DNA of 38,911 nt, taken from positions 1-38,911 of the forward strand of contig JAKSIB010000032.1 in assembly GCA_024399065.1 (NCBI GenBank), in the 5' to 3' direction. Position numbers and translations under genes: made by a program. Each line of letters begins with the position of its first letter. Within the stretch, counting starts at the first letter, position 1. A model generated the notes under the pieces. It was given only the letters and a program-made list of their open reading frames with translations. It had not been told where the DNA came from and did no database searches. The stretch comes from Fibrobacter sp. (GTDB lineage: Bacteria > Fibrobacterota > Fibrobacteria > Fibrobacterales > Fibrobacteraceae). Shown piece after piece: positions 1 through 12,200 of this stretch.

Positions 1-388
1 GGTCAAGCGGTGTACGTTCTGTGCCATCTTCGTCAAGAGTTGGCGGTAACTGTTCATACACAAAGCCGATAGGCATGGTAGCGTCAAGATACAGCTGATA
101 CGGTGGCGGTGAGTCATCTGTGATATTGTAGTAGGTTCCGTTCAGTTTTTCGGCTTCTGGTAAGGCGTCGTATTCAGCCTGTGTAAGGTTGACTGACTGC
201 AGCGGGTTCATGCGGTCTACTACTGCCTGAAGACTGCTTTTACGGTAGGTATTCTGACTTACGTCCTGAACCAGGATGACGTCATCAGGGTCAATGTCAT
301 CAAGATGCGGAAGCTGATTGATAGTTTTAATGTTAGCCGGTGTCAACGGCTGCCCGGTGGTATTTTCCGGTGTGGTTGGATCACTCAT
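1..388 (-). CDS. Short tail/fibre-type protein, N-terminal part (continues across the window ends to 38814)
   Basis: The frame opens with ATG at 388 (MSDPTTPENTTGQ) and is still open at base 1. It encodes about 129 residues: a Pro/Thr-rich start, then a segment reading INQLPHLDDIDPDDVILVQD, then an LTQAEYDALPE stretch. Low-complexity starts followed by such short beta segments are typical of phage tail-fibre or tail-tip accessory proteins. If the window is closed into a circle, the frame continues without a break into 38911-38814 (388 + 98 = 486 bases, exactly 162 codons) and ends with a Glu/Pro-rich tail. There is no clear Shine-Dalgarno sequence. A 13-base element also found before the portal gene ends 32 bases upstream. 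The tail role is inferred from position next to the 705-residue tail protein and from sequence style; I cannot name a family. Confidence 0.6.
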   Translation of the reverse strand, partial: MSDPTTPENTTGQPLTPANIKTINQLPHLDDIDPDDVILVQDVSQNTYRKSSLQAVVDRMNPLQSVNLTQAEYDALPEAEKLNGTYYNITDDSPPPYQLYLDATMPIGFVYEQLPPTLDEDGTERTPLD

Positions 389-419
389 ATCGTAAGTTTA
401 TGCTACGAATTGTAGGTAT

Positions 420-432
420 GTTAGATACCCTA
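420..432 (-). promoter_or_regulatory. 13-base element TAGGGTATCTAAC upstream of the tail gene
   Basis: On the minus strand the sequence TAGGGTATCTAAC begins at 432 and ends 32 bases before the ATG of the tail gene at 388. An identical 13-mer lies at 23777-23789, again 32 bases before the portal ATG. Both starts also share AACTT at -10 to -6 and lack a Shine-Dalgarno sequence. It is most likely a late promoter core or a leader element recognised by a phage factor. No conventional -35 box is visible at the usual distance. Confidence 0.5.
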
Positions 433-470
433 CTAGGCAGATTTAATCATGTGGGATTACAATTCAAGGC

Positions 471-1106
471 ATGAAAAGACTTACAACCTTACTTTTAGCC
501 TGTTGCGTTCTGTGTTCTTTGTATGCTACAGAAAAAAAGAATAACGCTATCTTTGCAGTTCAGTACGGCAAAACTTCTTCAAGCGGTCCATGTTTAGTTA
601 ACACCGGATATGGCATTGTTGATATTGATTACATGGTTGAACAAAGCGGCTTTGGAGTTTATCTTGGTGAAGACTTCTATCTTTCAGACACCACGTGGTT
701 ATATTTAAGGACAAATTACACTTTTGTGAACAAGTTCAGACAGCAGGTAAATAATGTGTATATTGACTGTAAAGATACTTTGTTTCTCCCCAATATGTCT
801 TTTAGGTTTGGGGTGGCTGCATATCTTCCAGTAAACAGTAAAAATAGCTTATGCATTGCGCCTTCCGTGTCGCTTGAATTGTACAGTGATGAAGATAGTT
901 ATGACGATTATGACTCTATTGATGGCCTTGGACTAAATCTTGATGTGTATACTTTAATTGACAAACTTGTATTAGGTTGCGATTTTACATATATGCCTAA
1001 TGCTGATATTTCTAACTCTGTCATATCCGGCTCTTACAGAAACCCTATTGCGGGAAAGTCTTTCAGTTACCATATATATGCCGGTTATATGTTTAAAGTA
1101 CGATAA
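471..1106 (+). CDS. Secreted outer-membrane beta-barrel-like protein (phage moron)
   Basis: The 211-residue product starts with a classic signal sequence: KR, a hydrophobic run LLLACCVLCSLYA, then a likely cleavage before TEKK. A lipobox reading (LLAC) is possible but the hydrophobic part before it is short. The rest alternates polar and hydrophobic residues with many Tyr, Phe and Gly residues and ends in HIYAGYMFKVR, as in small outer-membrane barrels. It is one of only two rightward genes, has its own terminator immediately after it, and faces the convergent tail operon. Such isolated genes usually act in the lysogen or modify the infected cell surface, for instance Lom-like proteins or superinfection exclusion; that role is inference. 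The start is fixed by an in-frame TAA shortly upstream. The ribosome site is poor (AAGG only one base away). Its AT-richer composition compared with neighbours hints at separate acquisition. Confidence 0.65.
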   Translation: MKRLTTLLLACCVLCSLYATEKKNNAIFAVQYGKTSSSGPCLVNTGYGIVDIDYMVEQSGFGVYLGEDFYLSDTTWLYLRTNYTFVNKFRQQVNNVYIDCKDTLFLPNMSFRFGVAAYLPVNSKNSLCIAPSVSLELYSDEDSYDDYDSIDGLGLNLDVYTLIDKLVLGCDFTYMPNADISNSVISGSYRNPIAGKSFSYHIYAGYMFKVR

Positions 1107-1145
1107 ACAAAAAGCCATAGGACATAAACCTATGGCTTTTTGTTT
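1105..1145. terminator. Bidirectional rho-independent terminator
   Basis: A perfect 17-base inverted repeat has arms at 1105-1121 and 1129-1145 with a 7-base loop. The arms carry A-rich outer ends, so each strand shows a GC-containing stem followed by a T run. It lies exactly between the converging beta-barrel gene and the 705-residue tail gene, and should stop transcription from both sides. Confidence 0.9.
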
Positions 1146-3261
1146 AGCTTAGATACGTTTCTCGTTTTGTAAACACAACGTCTATAATAGGATTGTACTC
1201 TGAAGCGTTTAGTCGTACTGTAGCAGTCTGTATCCTTCCCTTAGGCTCACCGCTATACATAATTCCATACACGCCTATAGAGTCACCTACATGAACTTCG
1301 TAATTTTCTATAGTCCTTGTTCTTGTTTCACCTGATGTTTCAGGTATATACATAAGTGGTGATGACATATCTTTGTTTTTTAATATCATCAACTCAGAGT
1401 CAAAACTTGTATTTTTGTTATATACGATTTCAAGATTGACATTACCTGAGAAACCAAATGTTATATACTCAATCTGATTACGTCTTGCAGCGTCAGTATA
1501 TTCATTTAAACCTTCGCAGCTTGTTATAGTTTCTTCTCCAGGTTCTACAATTACGTCAAACATAGTCGCTTTTACCTTTCCACGCACTTCAACGTCATTA
1601 AATTCTCCACGGCCATTACTTCCCAGATAAAAACCACTTTTCCCAGGTTCGTAATTACCGGCAATAAAGCCATCTTCTGATACTTCAATCTGATTGGTAA
1701 ACAGTTTATTGATTAACGCTCTGTTTACGGCAAGGTTGTTTACCAGTAATACAGCCATCGCGTTTGGATCCATACCCAGTAATGACTGTGACGCTTTTAG
1801 TGCGTCTGTTACTGTGGCCATTTCGTGAGAAGGGTTGTTGTCAATTTCCCAGTGAATGCCATTCCATTTATACGTCAGCCCATTCTTCCATATTGTTCCG
1901 TCAATACTTTGGCCGACAAAAAGTATGTAGTCACCGTTCTTTGCCTTTGGTAAATCAAGGTAGTTGTAATAGTATCCCAGATACCTACCGGTGTCTTCCT
2001 GAAGGTTTTCGCGCAGTTCTTCATGTTCGATGTTTGAATAATCAAATACTACTTCCTGCGTTTCTCCATCAAACTCACCCATAACGATAGTATCGTACTG
2101 GCCGTCAGGGATACCGATGATGATTGCATCATCACCTTCACCGATGCCGTATACAATACCGTCATCTGCGTCAGTAATTTCAACAAAAGCATTGAATGTA
2201 ACTTCGCCACTGCTTTCTATTTCTGCCGTTGGTGAAATAAGAATGTTATCGCCATCAGCCCGGAAGGACAGTCCGGTTACTTCGGGGAACTTACCCAGGT
2301 CGATAGGTCTTCTTTCAAGTCCGTCAAACCCCATTACAACAGTACGGAAATAGTTTTCAGCTGCCCGCGATTGGTTCACGCTTCCGTTGTAAAAAGTCTG
2401 GTACTTGTTAGACAAGTGCAGTGTGGTTCCGCTTTCCTTTGTTATGAAGTCAATTGTTTCGTTGTCGTAAATGATATTACCTAACTGGTCGTACATGACT
2501 ACGCGCAAACTGGTGGTATCAATAGGAATAGGATAGGACCCTGATAATTCTGCCTTACTGCTCTGATATACCGGTGTGTCTTCACCGTTGCGGAACACTT
2601 TGAAGCGTGTTTCATAGGCACGTGTTTCTTCGCCATGCTTCAGCAGTCCGTGGAATGATATATACCCTGGTTCATACTCTGTGTATTCCGGTGTTTCTGC
2701 CGTGTAACTGGTTACCATGACTACCGGTGCTGACAACTCCATGACTGGGATGGCGTTCTGATCCGTAAGCCCTGAGTACGATTCTGCGTATCCTTTGGTT
2801 ATTACGTCCTGAAGTTGCTGACGGCATTCATAGTACACCTGAAAGTACGCGTTGAAATTACTTCTACTGGGAATATCAGTACTGGCAGTCATATCGTCAA
2901 ATACGTGCAGATAGTTGGTAAGATACCTTGTAAGTGATGTATACGCGTCAATGTAGTTTACATATTCACCGGTGATGGTTACTCCGGCTGCTTCTGCGGA
3001 CCGGATAAAAAGCGGATACTCCGTTTCAATTACCAGTACTTCCTTTTTCAGTGTCTGCTTTTCTTCTGACGTGATTGTCTTATCGTCTGAAATATCCGTA
3101 TAACGTTCCTGGTTCTGGGATACTACAGTTACCTTCTGCTCCAGTTCGTCTATCTTCCGGTCGTAAGTAACGGCTCCGGCTCCGTTGAAACCGTTACTTT
3201 TAAGAATACGGATGCTGTCTACTACCAGTTCCTTGCCGGCCATGTTTTCTTGCTGAGTCAT
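1144..3261 (-). CDS. Tail protein, probable tail tip/receptor-binding fibre
   Basis: The 705-residue protein has a helical N-terminal region of about 180 residues (DELEQKVTVVSQNQERYTDI and following). A beta-rich central part includes segments such as EPGYISFHGLLKHGEETRAY. Near residues 555-590 there is a stretch reading SGFYLGSNGRGEFNDVEVRG. That last motif (a structured residue run, then EFNDVEVRG) is common in central tail-tip and fibre proteins of tailed phages, just before the distal receptor-binding part. The C-terminal 130 residues are beta-rich and may be the distal domain. It is separated by three bases from the giant virion protein upstream and has a GGAG ribosome site. Host range is its likely role; the precise family is not recognised. 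Confidence 0.65.
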   Translation of the reverse strand: MTQQENMAGKELVVDSIRILKSNGFNGAGAVTYDRKIDELEQKVTVVSQNQERYTDISDDKTITSEEKQTLKKEVLVIETEYPLFIRSAEAAGVTITGEYVNYIDAYTSLTRYLTNYLHVFDDMTASTDIPSRSNFNAYFQVYYECRQQLQDVITKGYAESYSGLTDQNAIPVMELSAPVVMVTSYTAETPEYTEYEPGYISFHGLLKHGEETRAYETRFKVFRNGEDTPVYQSSKAELSGSYPIPIDTTSLRVVMYDQLGNIIYDNETIDFITKESGTTLHLSNKYQTFYNGSVNQSRAAENYFRTVVMGFDGLERRPIDLGKFPEVTGLSFRADGDNILISPTAEIESSGEVTFNAFVEITDADDGIVYGIGEGDDAIIIGIPDGQYDTIVMGEFDGETQEVVFDYSNIEHEELRENLQEDTGRYLGYYYNYLDLPKAKNGDYILFVGQSIDGTIWKNGLTYKWNGIHWEIDNNPSHEMATVTDALKASQSLLGMDPNAMAVLLVNNLAVNRALINKLFTNQIEVSEDGFIAGNYEPGKSGFYLGSNGRGEFNDVEVRGKVKATMFDVIVEPGEETITSCEGLNEYTDAARRNQIEYITFGFSGNVNLEIVYNKNTSFDSELMILKNKDMSSPLMYIPETSGETRTRTIENYEVHVGDSIGVYGIMYSGEPKGRIQTATVRLNASEYNPIIDVVFTKRETYLS

Positions 3262-3264
3262 GTT

Positions 3265-6200
3265 TTATCTCCTTCCCCAAAGTGCTTCAGGATTAAAATC
3301 TAAACCTTCTTCGTTATCACCGATACCAAAAGTTCTTAGCAGTTCTTTTGTTCCGCTTACTGGCAGTCCCAGTGTGTAGGCTACGCCTTCTCCAAAGTCT
3401 TCAGCAGCTTTAGCGTAGTTGTCTTTTGCTACGTCAGATACTGTTTTAGTAAGTACGTCTACAACCGGGAATAAAGTACTGTTACTGTAGTATCCTTCAC
3501 CGGTAAGTACCTTCTGCACAACGTTGGTCAGCTGCTGTCCTACTACCGGCACTGAGTCAGTGAACTGGGTAGTGGCATAGAACACGGCACGCTTCAGCTT
3601 TTCTTCCGGTTCATCATCGCTTCCGTCCCCGGTAAGCAGTCCGCTTACTACTGCGTTAACAAGGATTCCGGCAGCGGTGTATCCGATGACTGCTCCGGCA
3701 GCCTGACGGTACTGGTGATTACGGATCTGATACGGCAGGTCAAAACGGATGTTCTGATAGATTACGTTCAGTGAAGTCTGGAACTGAAGCAGTATCTTTG
3801 CAATTTCAGCACTGTTCTTGAATACCGGTGATAGGTCTGCCTTGCGTCCTGACGGCTGAGTAAGCCGTACTACGTCATCTGCATAGGCAATGGCTTCTGT
3901 TTCAATGGCTTCACTGTCTTTGTATCCATCTGCCAGTGGATCCATGTTCTTCTGTGCCTTTTCGATTTCAGCAGTCTTCTGCTTGTATGCTGCATACCAT
4001 CCCGGTGCTACCGATACCCAGTCTGCCCATTCAAGTCCCTGCATACCTATCTTATTAAAACTGGCAAGACTTGCTTTTACCTTGTTGTCTGCGTTCATCT
4101 GAGCTTCTTTAATCAGGTCGATGATAGGGTCAATAGTACGGTTGGCCATAAATACGGACCGGCTTTTTACAAAGTCATTCATGCCGTTATAGTCTTTAAT
4201 AAACTCACCGATGGCTGTCAGATATTCTGCCGGTGATACATAAGCCATAAACGGCCATGGGCTTGTGCATAACTGCTTGATGATACCGGAAGTCTTCCAT
4301 GCAAGGTATGCCGGTGCAGTCTGTCCACGCATAACGTGTACCAGGGTATCAAGTGCAGTTTTCGGCTGTCCCTTATTAGGGTTGGCCAGTTCGTTGATAT
4401 ACTCCTTAATATAGTTGTTTGCGTCCTGGCCGTACCGTGATGCAATGGCTTCACGTGTAGCGGATGCTGCCTGAGAAGTATAGATTGCGTTCAGGTCGCG
4501 TACCAGTTCACCATAGGCAATGAAGTGTTCTGTCTTTTCCATACTGTCTGCCCAGGTCTTGAACAGTCCTAACTGGACCGGCTTCTGGTTAGTTGGTGAA
4601 ATTTCTACACGGTTCTTTGTCATGCCACGTCCCACGTAATTTGACGGTGTACCGGTAGTATTGGCAAGTATGTCTTTTGCTACCTGCTGTTCGTTGGTAT
4701 CGCCAGTCTGTTCAAGGCGGTACAGTGGTACGTAGGCAGATACACGGTTAACCGGTGAGTTGAACACGTCAATAGATACGCGGTTAAGTCGTTCGTACTG
4801 CTTTTCGTAGTCGTTCTCAATTACCTGAACAAGTCCCGCAAGGTCTTTGTCAGTATTGATGATTCTTTCAGCGTCCAGAAGTACACGGTTGAAGCGGTTT
4901 TCTGCATTGGCCATAAACCACTTAATTGCTTCCTTGTCTGCGTACTTCTGTTCATGCTGCTTTACTGACTCCTTTTCTTCGGCAGTCGTAAAGTTACCGT
5001 ACATAACGGCAGCCTGTGACATTTCGTCCATGTTGGCAATGTAAATGTACAGTAGTTCATCGGTGGTATAAGTCACGTCCTGACCGTCCATGAGTCCAGG
5101 ATATGTGTGCTTCTCTACCAGTTTTTCCATGGTGATACCATGTTCTTTCATGTAGTCCTGTACGTGACGGCTTCTTTCGTTGATAGCCTTCTGCTCATCA
5201 TCCCATGCCATGTATTCGCTGAAGCATAACGTGTCAGTAAATACGCCTTCGGTCCAGTTATCCATTACGCGTGCAAAACGTCTTACGTTTCCGGTTCCGC
5301 GGTCTGCTGCCATGAACTTCTCACGCATGGATCGCTTTTCAGCAGCTGAAGCAGCAGTACCTTTACCCTGTGTTCTGAGTCCCAGGATTTTAGCAATTTT
5401 CTCCTGCTTCTTCTTGATTTCTTCCGGTGTATCATCGTCTTCAATTCTGATACCGGTATCTTTAACTGCGTCCTGGATACGTCTTCTGAGTTCTTCGTAT
5501 CTGTCCCGGCGTAACTGCTGACGGCCTGCGTAAATCTTCTTTCCGTCTTCGTAGATGGCGTCAATGTACCGTGCCAGTTCTTCTGCCTGAGCAAGTGTCC
5601 ATTTATTCATTGGCGTATAGCGGATACGTGCAATAACATCCTTTGGCAGTGACTCATACACGGTCTTCATGTTTTCTTCAGTGACGGTACCGTTCTTTGC
5701 AATGAAACTGTGGATTGCTGACTGACGCTGCTTCTTCAGTGCGTCAAGGTTCAGTCTGATTACATGGTCGTTGGCTCCCAGTGCTTCGATAAGGTCGTTT
5801 TTCATCTTAGGCGTCCACTGACTGAAGGGCAGTCCTTCATCGTCTGACATTGCGTCCCTAAGATTACGCAGTACGCGCTGCCCCCTTGCTCCGGCTTTTC
5901 TACTGGTAAGCGTCTTGTCTACTTCATCACGGAAGTCGCTATCCATCGTGTACTGGTTATAGATTTCACTGGCAGTCACTTCTGCTTCACCTAACCACAA
6001 GTTAACGCCATTGCGTACCCAGTGGTCGATAAAGTTCTGAATAGCAATGATTTTCTTAGCTTCATCGTAGTTTACGTTGGTGAAGGATACTTTACGTACC
6101 ATGCGCTTAACGGTATTGGTACGCAGTTTCTTCATTTCGCGCAGTGCGTCTGCTTCTGCTTTCTTTTTCTGCTGAAGTACTTTCTGCTTCGCTCTTTCAT

Positions 6201-9200
6201 CAGCCTTTGTAATGATTGCTGCAGCGTCACGTTCACCGGCAAACATTTTCTTCAGGCTTGCGATACGGTCCATAACGGTGTTGTAACTTCCGTTTTCGGA
6301 AGCGTCTACTACATTACTGGTAGCCATAGCACCGGCTGAAAGTCCGGATGATACACGGCCGTTGCCTTTAAGGTTCCGGCCCTGCATTTCAGCAGCCATT
6401 TCCTGAAGCCGTTCGTATTCTTCAAGTAATGCTTTCTTCTGTGCATTGTTGATACGTGCAAGGTCTTCGCGATACTCTGACTTCAGTCTTTCAATTTCTT
6501 TCTTCAGTTTCTTGTTGTCAGTGTCTACTACCTTAATATAGCGGTCAAGTGTAGCGTCCATCGGAAGACTTCCTGACTCAATCTGCTGACGGATCTGCTC
6601 ATCTTCAACGGCTTTCACTGCTTCGCGTCTTTGTGCCGGTGTCATTGCGTCCAGTTCAAGTGCCATTTCTTCCGGCATTACTGAAGTGTCTACGGTGTAC
6701 TCCATACCTTCTGGTACTGCAAGGTTGGCGTCACCAAATACTTCAGCGTAGATTGCACGGTATTCACGCGGTGAACTTTCAATCATGGTAAGCAGTTTCT
6801 TTTTCTGCGTATCATCCAGGTCGTTGGTATAGTGTACCGGGTCCGCCATGACATTTCCGGTAAATCTCTGCATATCCCTGATACGGTCAAACTCTGCAGC
6901 TTCTGTTTCATCTGACGGCTGATCAAGCTGCATACCCATATAACGCCTAGCGCGTTCAAGGAAGTCTTCAAGGTATCCAGGCTTCTTGATAAGCTCTACA
7001 AATTGCTTGTCTTTGTCTGCCTGTAACTCAGGGTCTTCTGCCGGTTCTGCGTTATAGATTTTCTGTGCTGACTCCCATGCTGACTTAAACCAGTTCTGTT
7101 CTGATACGTCATCCCATGCTCCTGACAATACGCCATCGGTATCCATTGCCTTAGCATACTCATACCATTCTTCCCATGACGTAAAGTCTGCGGCTTCTTT
7201 CAGTGTATCTGCGTCAAGTTCGTCCTGAAGATACTGGAAAAGAATAGGTGTACTTTTAATGCTTTTTTCTTTTTTCTTGTTATCAAGGTAAGACTTTTCC
7301 TGTAACAACTTAACAAAGTCAACGAACTGTGCGGTAGTAAACTTGTCTTTATACCACTTATCTTCAAACTGGTATCTATTGTTAGTTGCCAGTACTCTTG
7401 TCCATTCAGTGAACTTTGCTACAAAGCGCGCAAATACTTCCTTGCTGCTCATGTCATATTCACTTGTTGCTTGAGCAACGTCTTCAATGCTATCAAGCAG
7501 AGTAAAGAAGTGGTTAAAGAATGACTTCAGGTCAGTATCTTCTATATCTTTTGTTGCTAAAAATCTGTTTTCGGTCAGATAGTCATCACGGCCAAGTAAT
7601 TCTTTTCCCCATTTATTGTCGATATAGTGTCCTGTTTCGTGGGCTACAGTATTCTGTCCGTCATGTCTGATATAGATGGTTTTTTCTGACGCTTTATAAT
7701 ATCCGGCAGCGTTGTTGTGCCCCGGTGTTTTATCATTGAATACGTATGTAAGTTCTGAATAGTCGATATGAGTATCAAGCGCAAGCATTGTGCTTACAAT
7801 GTAATTACGCTGCCATTCAGAGCTTTCACCTTCAATACCTTTAACCATATTACGCAATTCATCTTCAGTAATTGTCCATGATTTCAGAAGATGTGAGTTT
7901 TCAAGGCCGGTCCACTGATTAGCGCGCGAAACACCGTTATTAAACCGCATAGATGCTTCGCGTACTTTGTTTGGATATAAAGTCCACTGCTTAATTTTTG
8001 AGTTTACTTCAGACTGTGTAAGCCCTACTGTTTCTGCAAAATCAATATTATGTGCCTTTGTTACAAAGTCAGCCCTTGCTTTGTTTACTTCGTCTTTGTT
8101 TGTTTTTGTTACTCTTTGTGAAGCCTTTTTTAGCAGTTCTACACTATCTTCGTCAATTTCTTTTGGTGCATAAAACTTTTCGTCATTAGTATCAAACTCT
8201 TTTGACAGGTCGATAGTGCTTTTAAAAGCTTCTTCTTTTTTCTTTCCGGTAAGAGTTCCGTTTTTGTACGCTTCTACAATATCGTAGATTGTCATTTCTC
8301 CGTCATACAATTCCTGGAACTGTTTGTATAATGGATTGATATATTTATCCATTATCACATACTCGTTTTCAATGTACATTGCTACATCATCAACGCCTTC
8401 TCCGGCAAGCCATTCATCTCCATTTTTATACTGGCCGTCATACCACTGTTTGATATTGGATACAGCAAAAGTTCTCTGGATCATTTCTTTTGCTCTATCC
8501 ATTGTCATTGTCTGGTTTACTCTATCCTGAAAAGTATCTTCATTATCCTGGAACAGAATAGAGTCGTTTTCAGCGTCAAAGTTACCGTTGTTATCGGTGG
8601 CTGATTTAATCTGTGACGAACTGAATGAAACGTATTCATCATTTATGAAATTGCGTTTCATTTCTTCTTTTGGGTCTATGTTATGTTGATAGTCACCATA
8701 ATCGTTGTATACATTCCTGATTATGATTCCGTCATATCCTTCTTCACGTGCCTTATATGCTTCTTCATCAGTAAACGTATCAATTACGCTATCGCCATTT
8801 TCATTAAAACCCTGGAAGTCAGCACCGTTAAAGTCAATGACTTTAGGATTTTTAAGACTCATAAATGAAGCATAGATACCACGCTTATCCGTTCCGTTTA
8901 TTGCAATTTCTTCAGTGCCGGCATAACTTACGGCCTGTGCTTTATTTGGTGTAAAGAATGAAAGATTACCGTCTTCAAAGTTGAAAGTATCAAAACCGCT
9001 ATGCTCTGTTCCATGGTATACAACCATCGGCTCACCGTTTTCGTCTACAACTTTTGAAGCGTTTTGTGGGTCTGATTCCCAGTCACCAAACCAGTTCTTG
9101 AATGATTCAGTGCGTACCTGAAGCCACTGATTTTCTGACAGTTTTGTGTCTGCTCCGTTAGGTGCTTTCATCCACTGGTCGGTACCTTCGTACTGCGCTC

Positions 9201-12200
9201 TAACTGTATCAGATTCGCTTGAATTGTATTTTGACTCAATAGCCTTAGCAGTTCTGATATTGTCTTCAAAGCCATCGTAAGCAGATATAATATCTACAAG
9301 TGAGTTGCCTACAGCCGATGACGCAAGTAACTCTTTAAGTCTTTTGTACTGCTGAGCTTTGTTTGGCTTCTTGTTTTTACTCCACGATCCGCCATTCATA
9401 ACTTCACTAATAAATGATGGTATTCTTCCTGAAGCCTTGAATGCTTCGTAAGTATCTCCGATATTTCTTGCCCATTCCGGAAGGTCACTAATATCTACGT
9501 TATCAGACTTTGGTTTTTCTTTCAGTTCGTCCCAAAGGTTCTGAAGTGCAACGTCATAAGTAGTAGCATTTCCGCCAGTACCAGGTCTGTTGGTGTTTTT
9601 CTTTCCGCTTCTTAAATCATAGTCTTCATAGCCGTTAAGGCCATCATAACTTGGTGGAAGGTCGTGGTCTGAAATACGGATTTTTAATTCATCGACATTG
9701 TATTTACTTTCTTTTCCAGTTTTTTCTGAGTAGTTAGTAATAGTAATGTACTGACTATTGCTAAGGGTAGAAGCATCTCTGCGTGTTTCATATCCCCATG
9801 AGTTAAGTCTTTCTTCAAGATAGTCTGCAATGGCGATTGCTTTTGTAATGCCGTGTTTAATTCTTAACATACCATTACTATCGGTATCCTGCGTCTGAAA
9901 CAGATAGTTATTGTTTACAACGTCACTGAGCTTGTATGCTCTGCGCTGTGCTGCAGTCAGGTTCATTCTTCTCTGGGCAGCGTGTGCATTGCGTTCGTAA
10001 GGGTCAGTAAGGAAATACTGGACGATACCGCCATCGTCTACCAGGTCTGCGTAGTACTCTTTGTTGTTAAGTTCTACGGCTTCCATGGCGTAGTTAAGGT
10101 CACTAAAGAAGTCACCGTTGTATCCTGCTGTATTTACTTTAAGGTCAATGATGTGCTGCAGTTCGTGTACCAGTGCACCCTGAAGGTCTTCAAGGTTCTG
10201 TACGTAGGCAAGGTTTACGCCAATGCCACCTTCAAACTGTACGGCACGGATTCTGCGCGGATCATACACGTAGCCTACACGGATGTTCTTCAGTTCCGGC
10301 TTTGCGGTGTAGAGTTCACCGGCTTTGTAGATTTTTCCTACAGTGTTCTTGTCTGCGTTCAGCAGTTCAAGCTGCTTATCCATTGCGTACTGAAGCAGTT
10401 CAAGATTCTGGGCAGTTACTCCAGGGTTTGCCATTGCACGGCTCATAAATGAAGCAGCGTTGATGGCTTTCTGCATACCGTCACGGTCAATAATTTCGTT
10501 CTGACTGTCATCAAGTTCGTACTGGAATACACCGTCAGGACCTTCACTGTACCCAGTAAGCTTACGGATGGTTTCTTTATCTGCACCGTTATCGCGCATT
10601 TCTTCTGCACGGTCGTACAGTGTCTTTACACGGTCCGTCAGGTTCATTGCACCTTTAACGTCAATGAACTGGTACAGTTCGTTAAGTACGTCATCACCGG
10701 CTTTGTTGATTGCTTCTTCTACACGCTCTGATACGTCTGCATTTGTGTCATCGATTACGCTTTCATTTTCGTTCAGTTGTAAAGAATTATTTGACAACTG
10801 GTTCTGTGATGCGCGTTCATTCTGTTCTACGGCTCTCTGCGCCTGTGCAAGTGCAGTAGATGGGTCCGCAAAAAGCCCTTCGATAAAGTCTGACAGTTCA
10901 GGATTGAAGTCAATCTTACCCTTTAATGAATTGTATACACGTACCAGTGCCTGTGCCAGTTTACGGAAAAGTGGTTCTGCTTCGCCTACTGCCTTACCTT
11001 CAAAAGCATAGCCCTGAAGTGCATAGGCAAAGTCTTCTTCGTTCTGTCTGGTCCAGTTATGGTCGGTTACATTAAACAGTTTTTCAGCCTGCGCCATTTC
11101 ATCGGCAGTAAGCAGTCTGCGGAAAATATGTGCGTTTTCGTGCACAAAAGTAGTAGCGTCACCTTTCTTTGCAGCGTAGATAATGCCCTTTGTGCTTTTA
11201 CCCAGTTCTTCAATATCTACATAGCCACCTATATTGTCGGGATTCATACCCTGACTAAGTGCAGTTTCGTATGCTTCACGGCTTGCTTTATCAAGGAACA
11301 GTTTTCCGTTGAAAATATCCATGTCATATTCTGCAAGGGATTTTCCGTGCTTATTGGCAAAAGATTCTACCAGGGCGATGCCGGTACTGCGCTGCTCTGA
11401 AGTCATGGATGGAATTGCTTCACGGATCTGCCGGTCCCATGACATTCTTGTTTTCTGATTTGCTACTTCGTTTTTGTCAGCAAAGTAGTTCAGTCCGTTC
11501 TGACTGCCCCGTACATTGTTGTTTACCAGTGACTCACGTACTGACGCTGCAGTATTTCCGCGTGTTTCCCATTCGATATTACGGCCGGCAAACTTTTCAG
11601 CGAAGTCGGTGAAAACTTCCTGACGCAGATTTTCGCGTGTTGGTGACATGGTGAAGTCGCTGATAGTGATATTACCGTCAGCGTCTTCGTTGTACATGAT
11701 GCGTCCGTATTCCTGGTTGCCTTTACCTTTTACGATAAGCTGATTTTCAGTGCTTCCATCTTCGTTAGTGTCGTAAACACGGTCCACGTAGTTAAGGCTT
11801 CCGTCTTCGTTCCGGTATTCATCTTCGCGTACCACGCGTCCTGATTCATCGGTAACGGTTTCTTCTACATTGTCTGAAGTATCAATTACTTCTGCTATGT
11901 CTTCTGCCAGTGCACGTTCTGCTTCTGCGCGTTTGTTTCTCTGTGGTTCGTAAGCATTCCAGATTTGTTCCTGCGCTTCTGACTTTGCTTCTTTGGTCAT
12001 TCCTTCGTAAATAGGGCTGTCGGCAGTTTCTTTTTTGAATGCTTCCTTACTATCGATTGTTTCTGCCTTGTTTCCTACATTTGCAAAGTCTTCTACTGTT
12101 GCCTTTCCGTCAAAATACATATTAGGTACACCCAGTACAAGTGCACCCAGTACTCCGCCTTTGAAGTTTTCGATTGCTTCATTTGCAACGTCAAGAGATT

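Noticed and set aside
9982..10452. Long plus-strand frames inside the giant virion gene and other late genes
   Set aside because: They are shadows of the opposite-strand genes, with no ribosome sites and abnormal composition.
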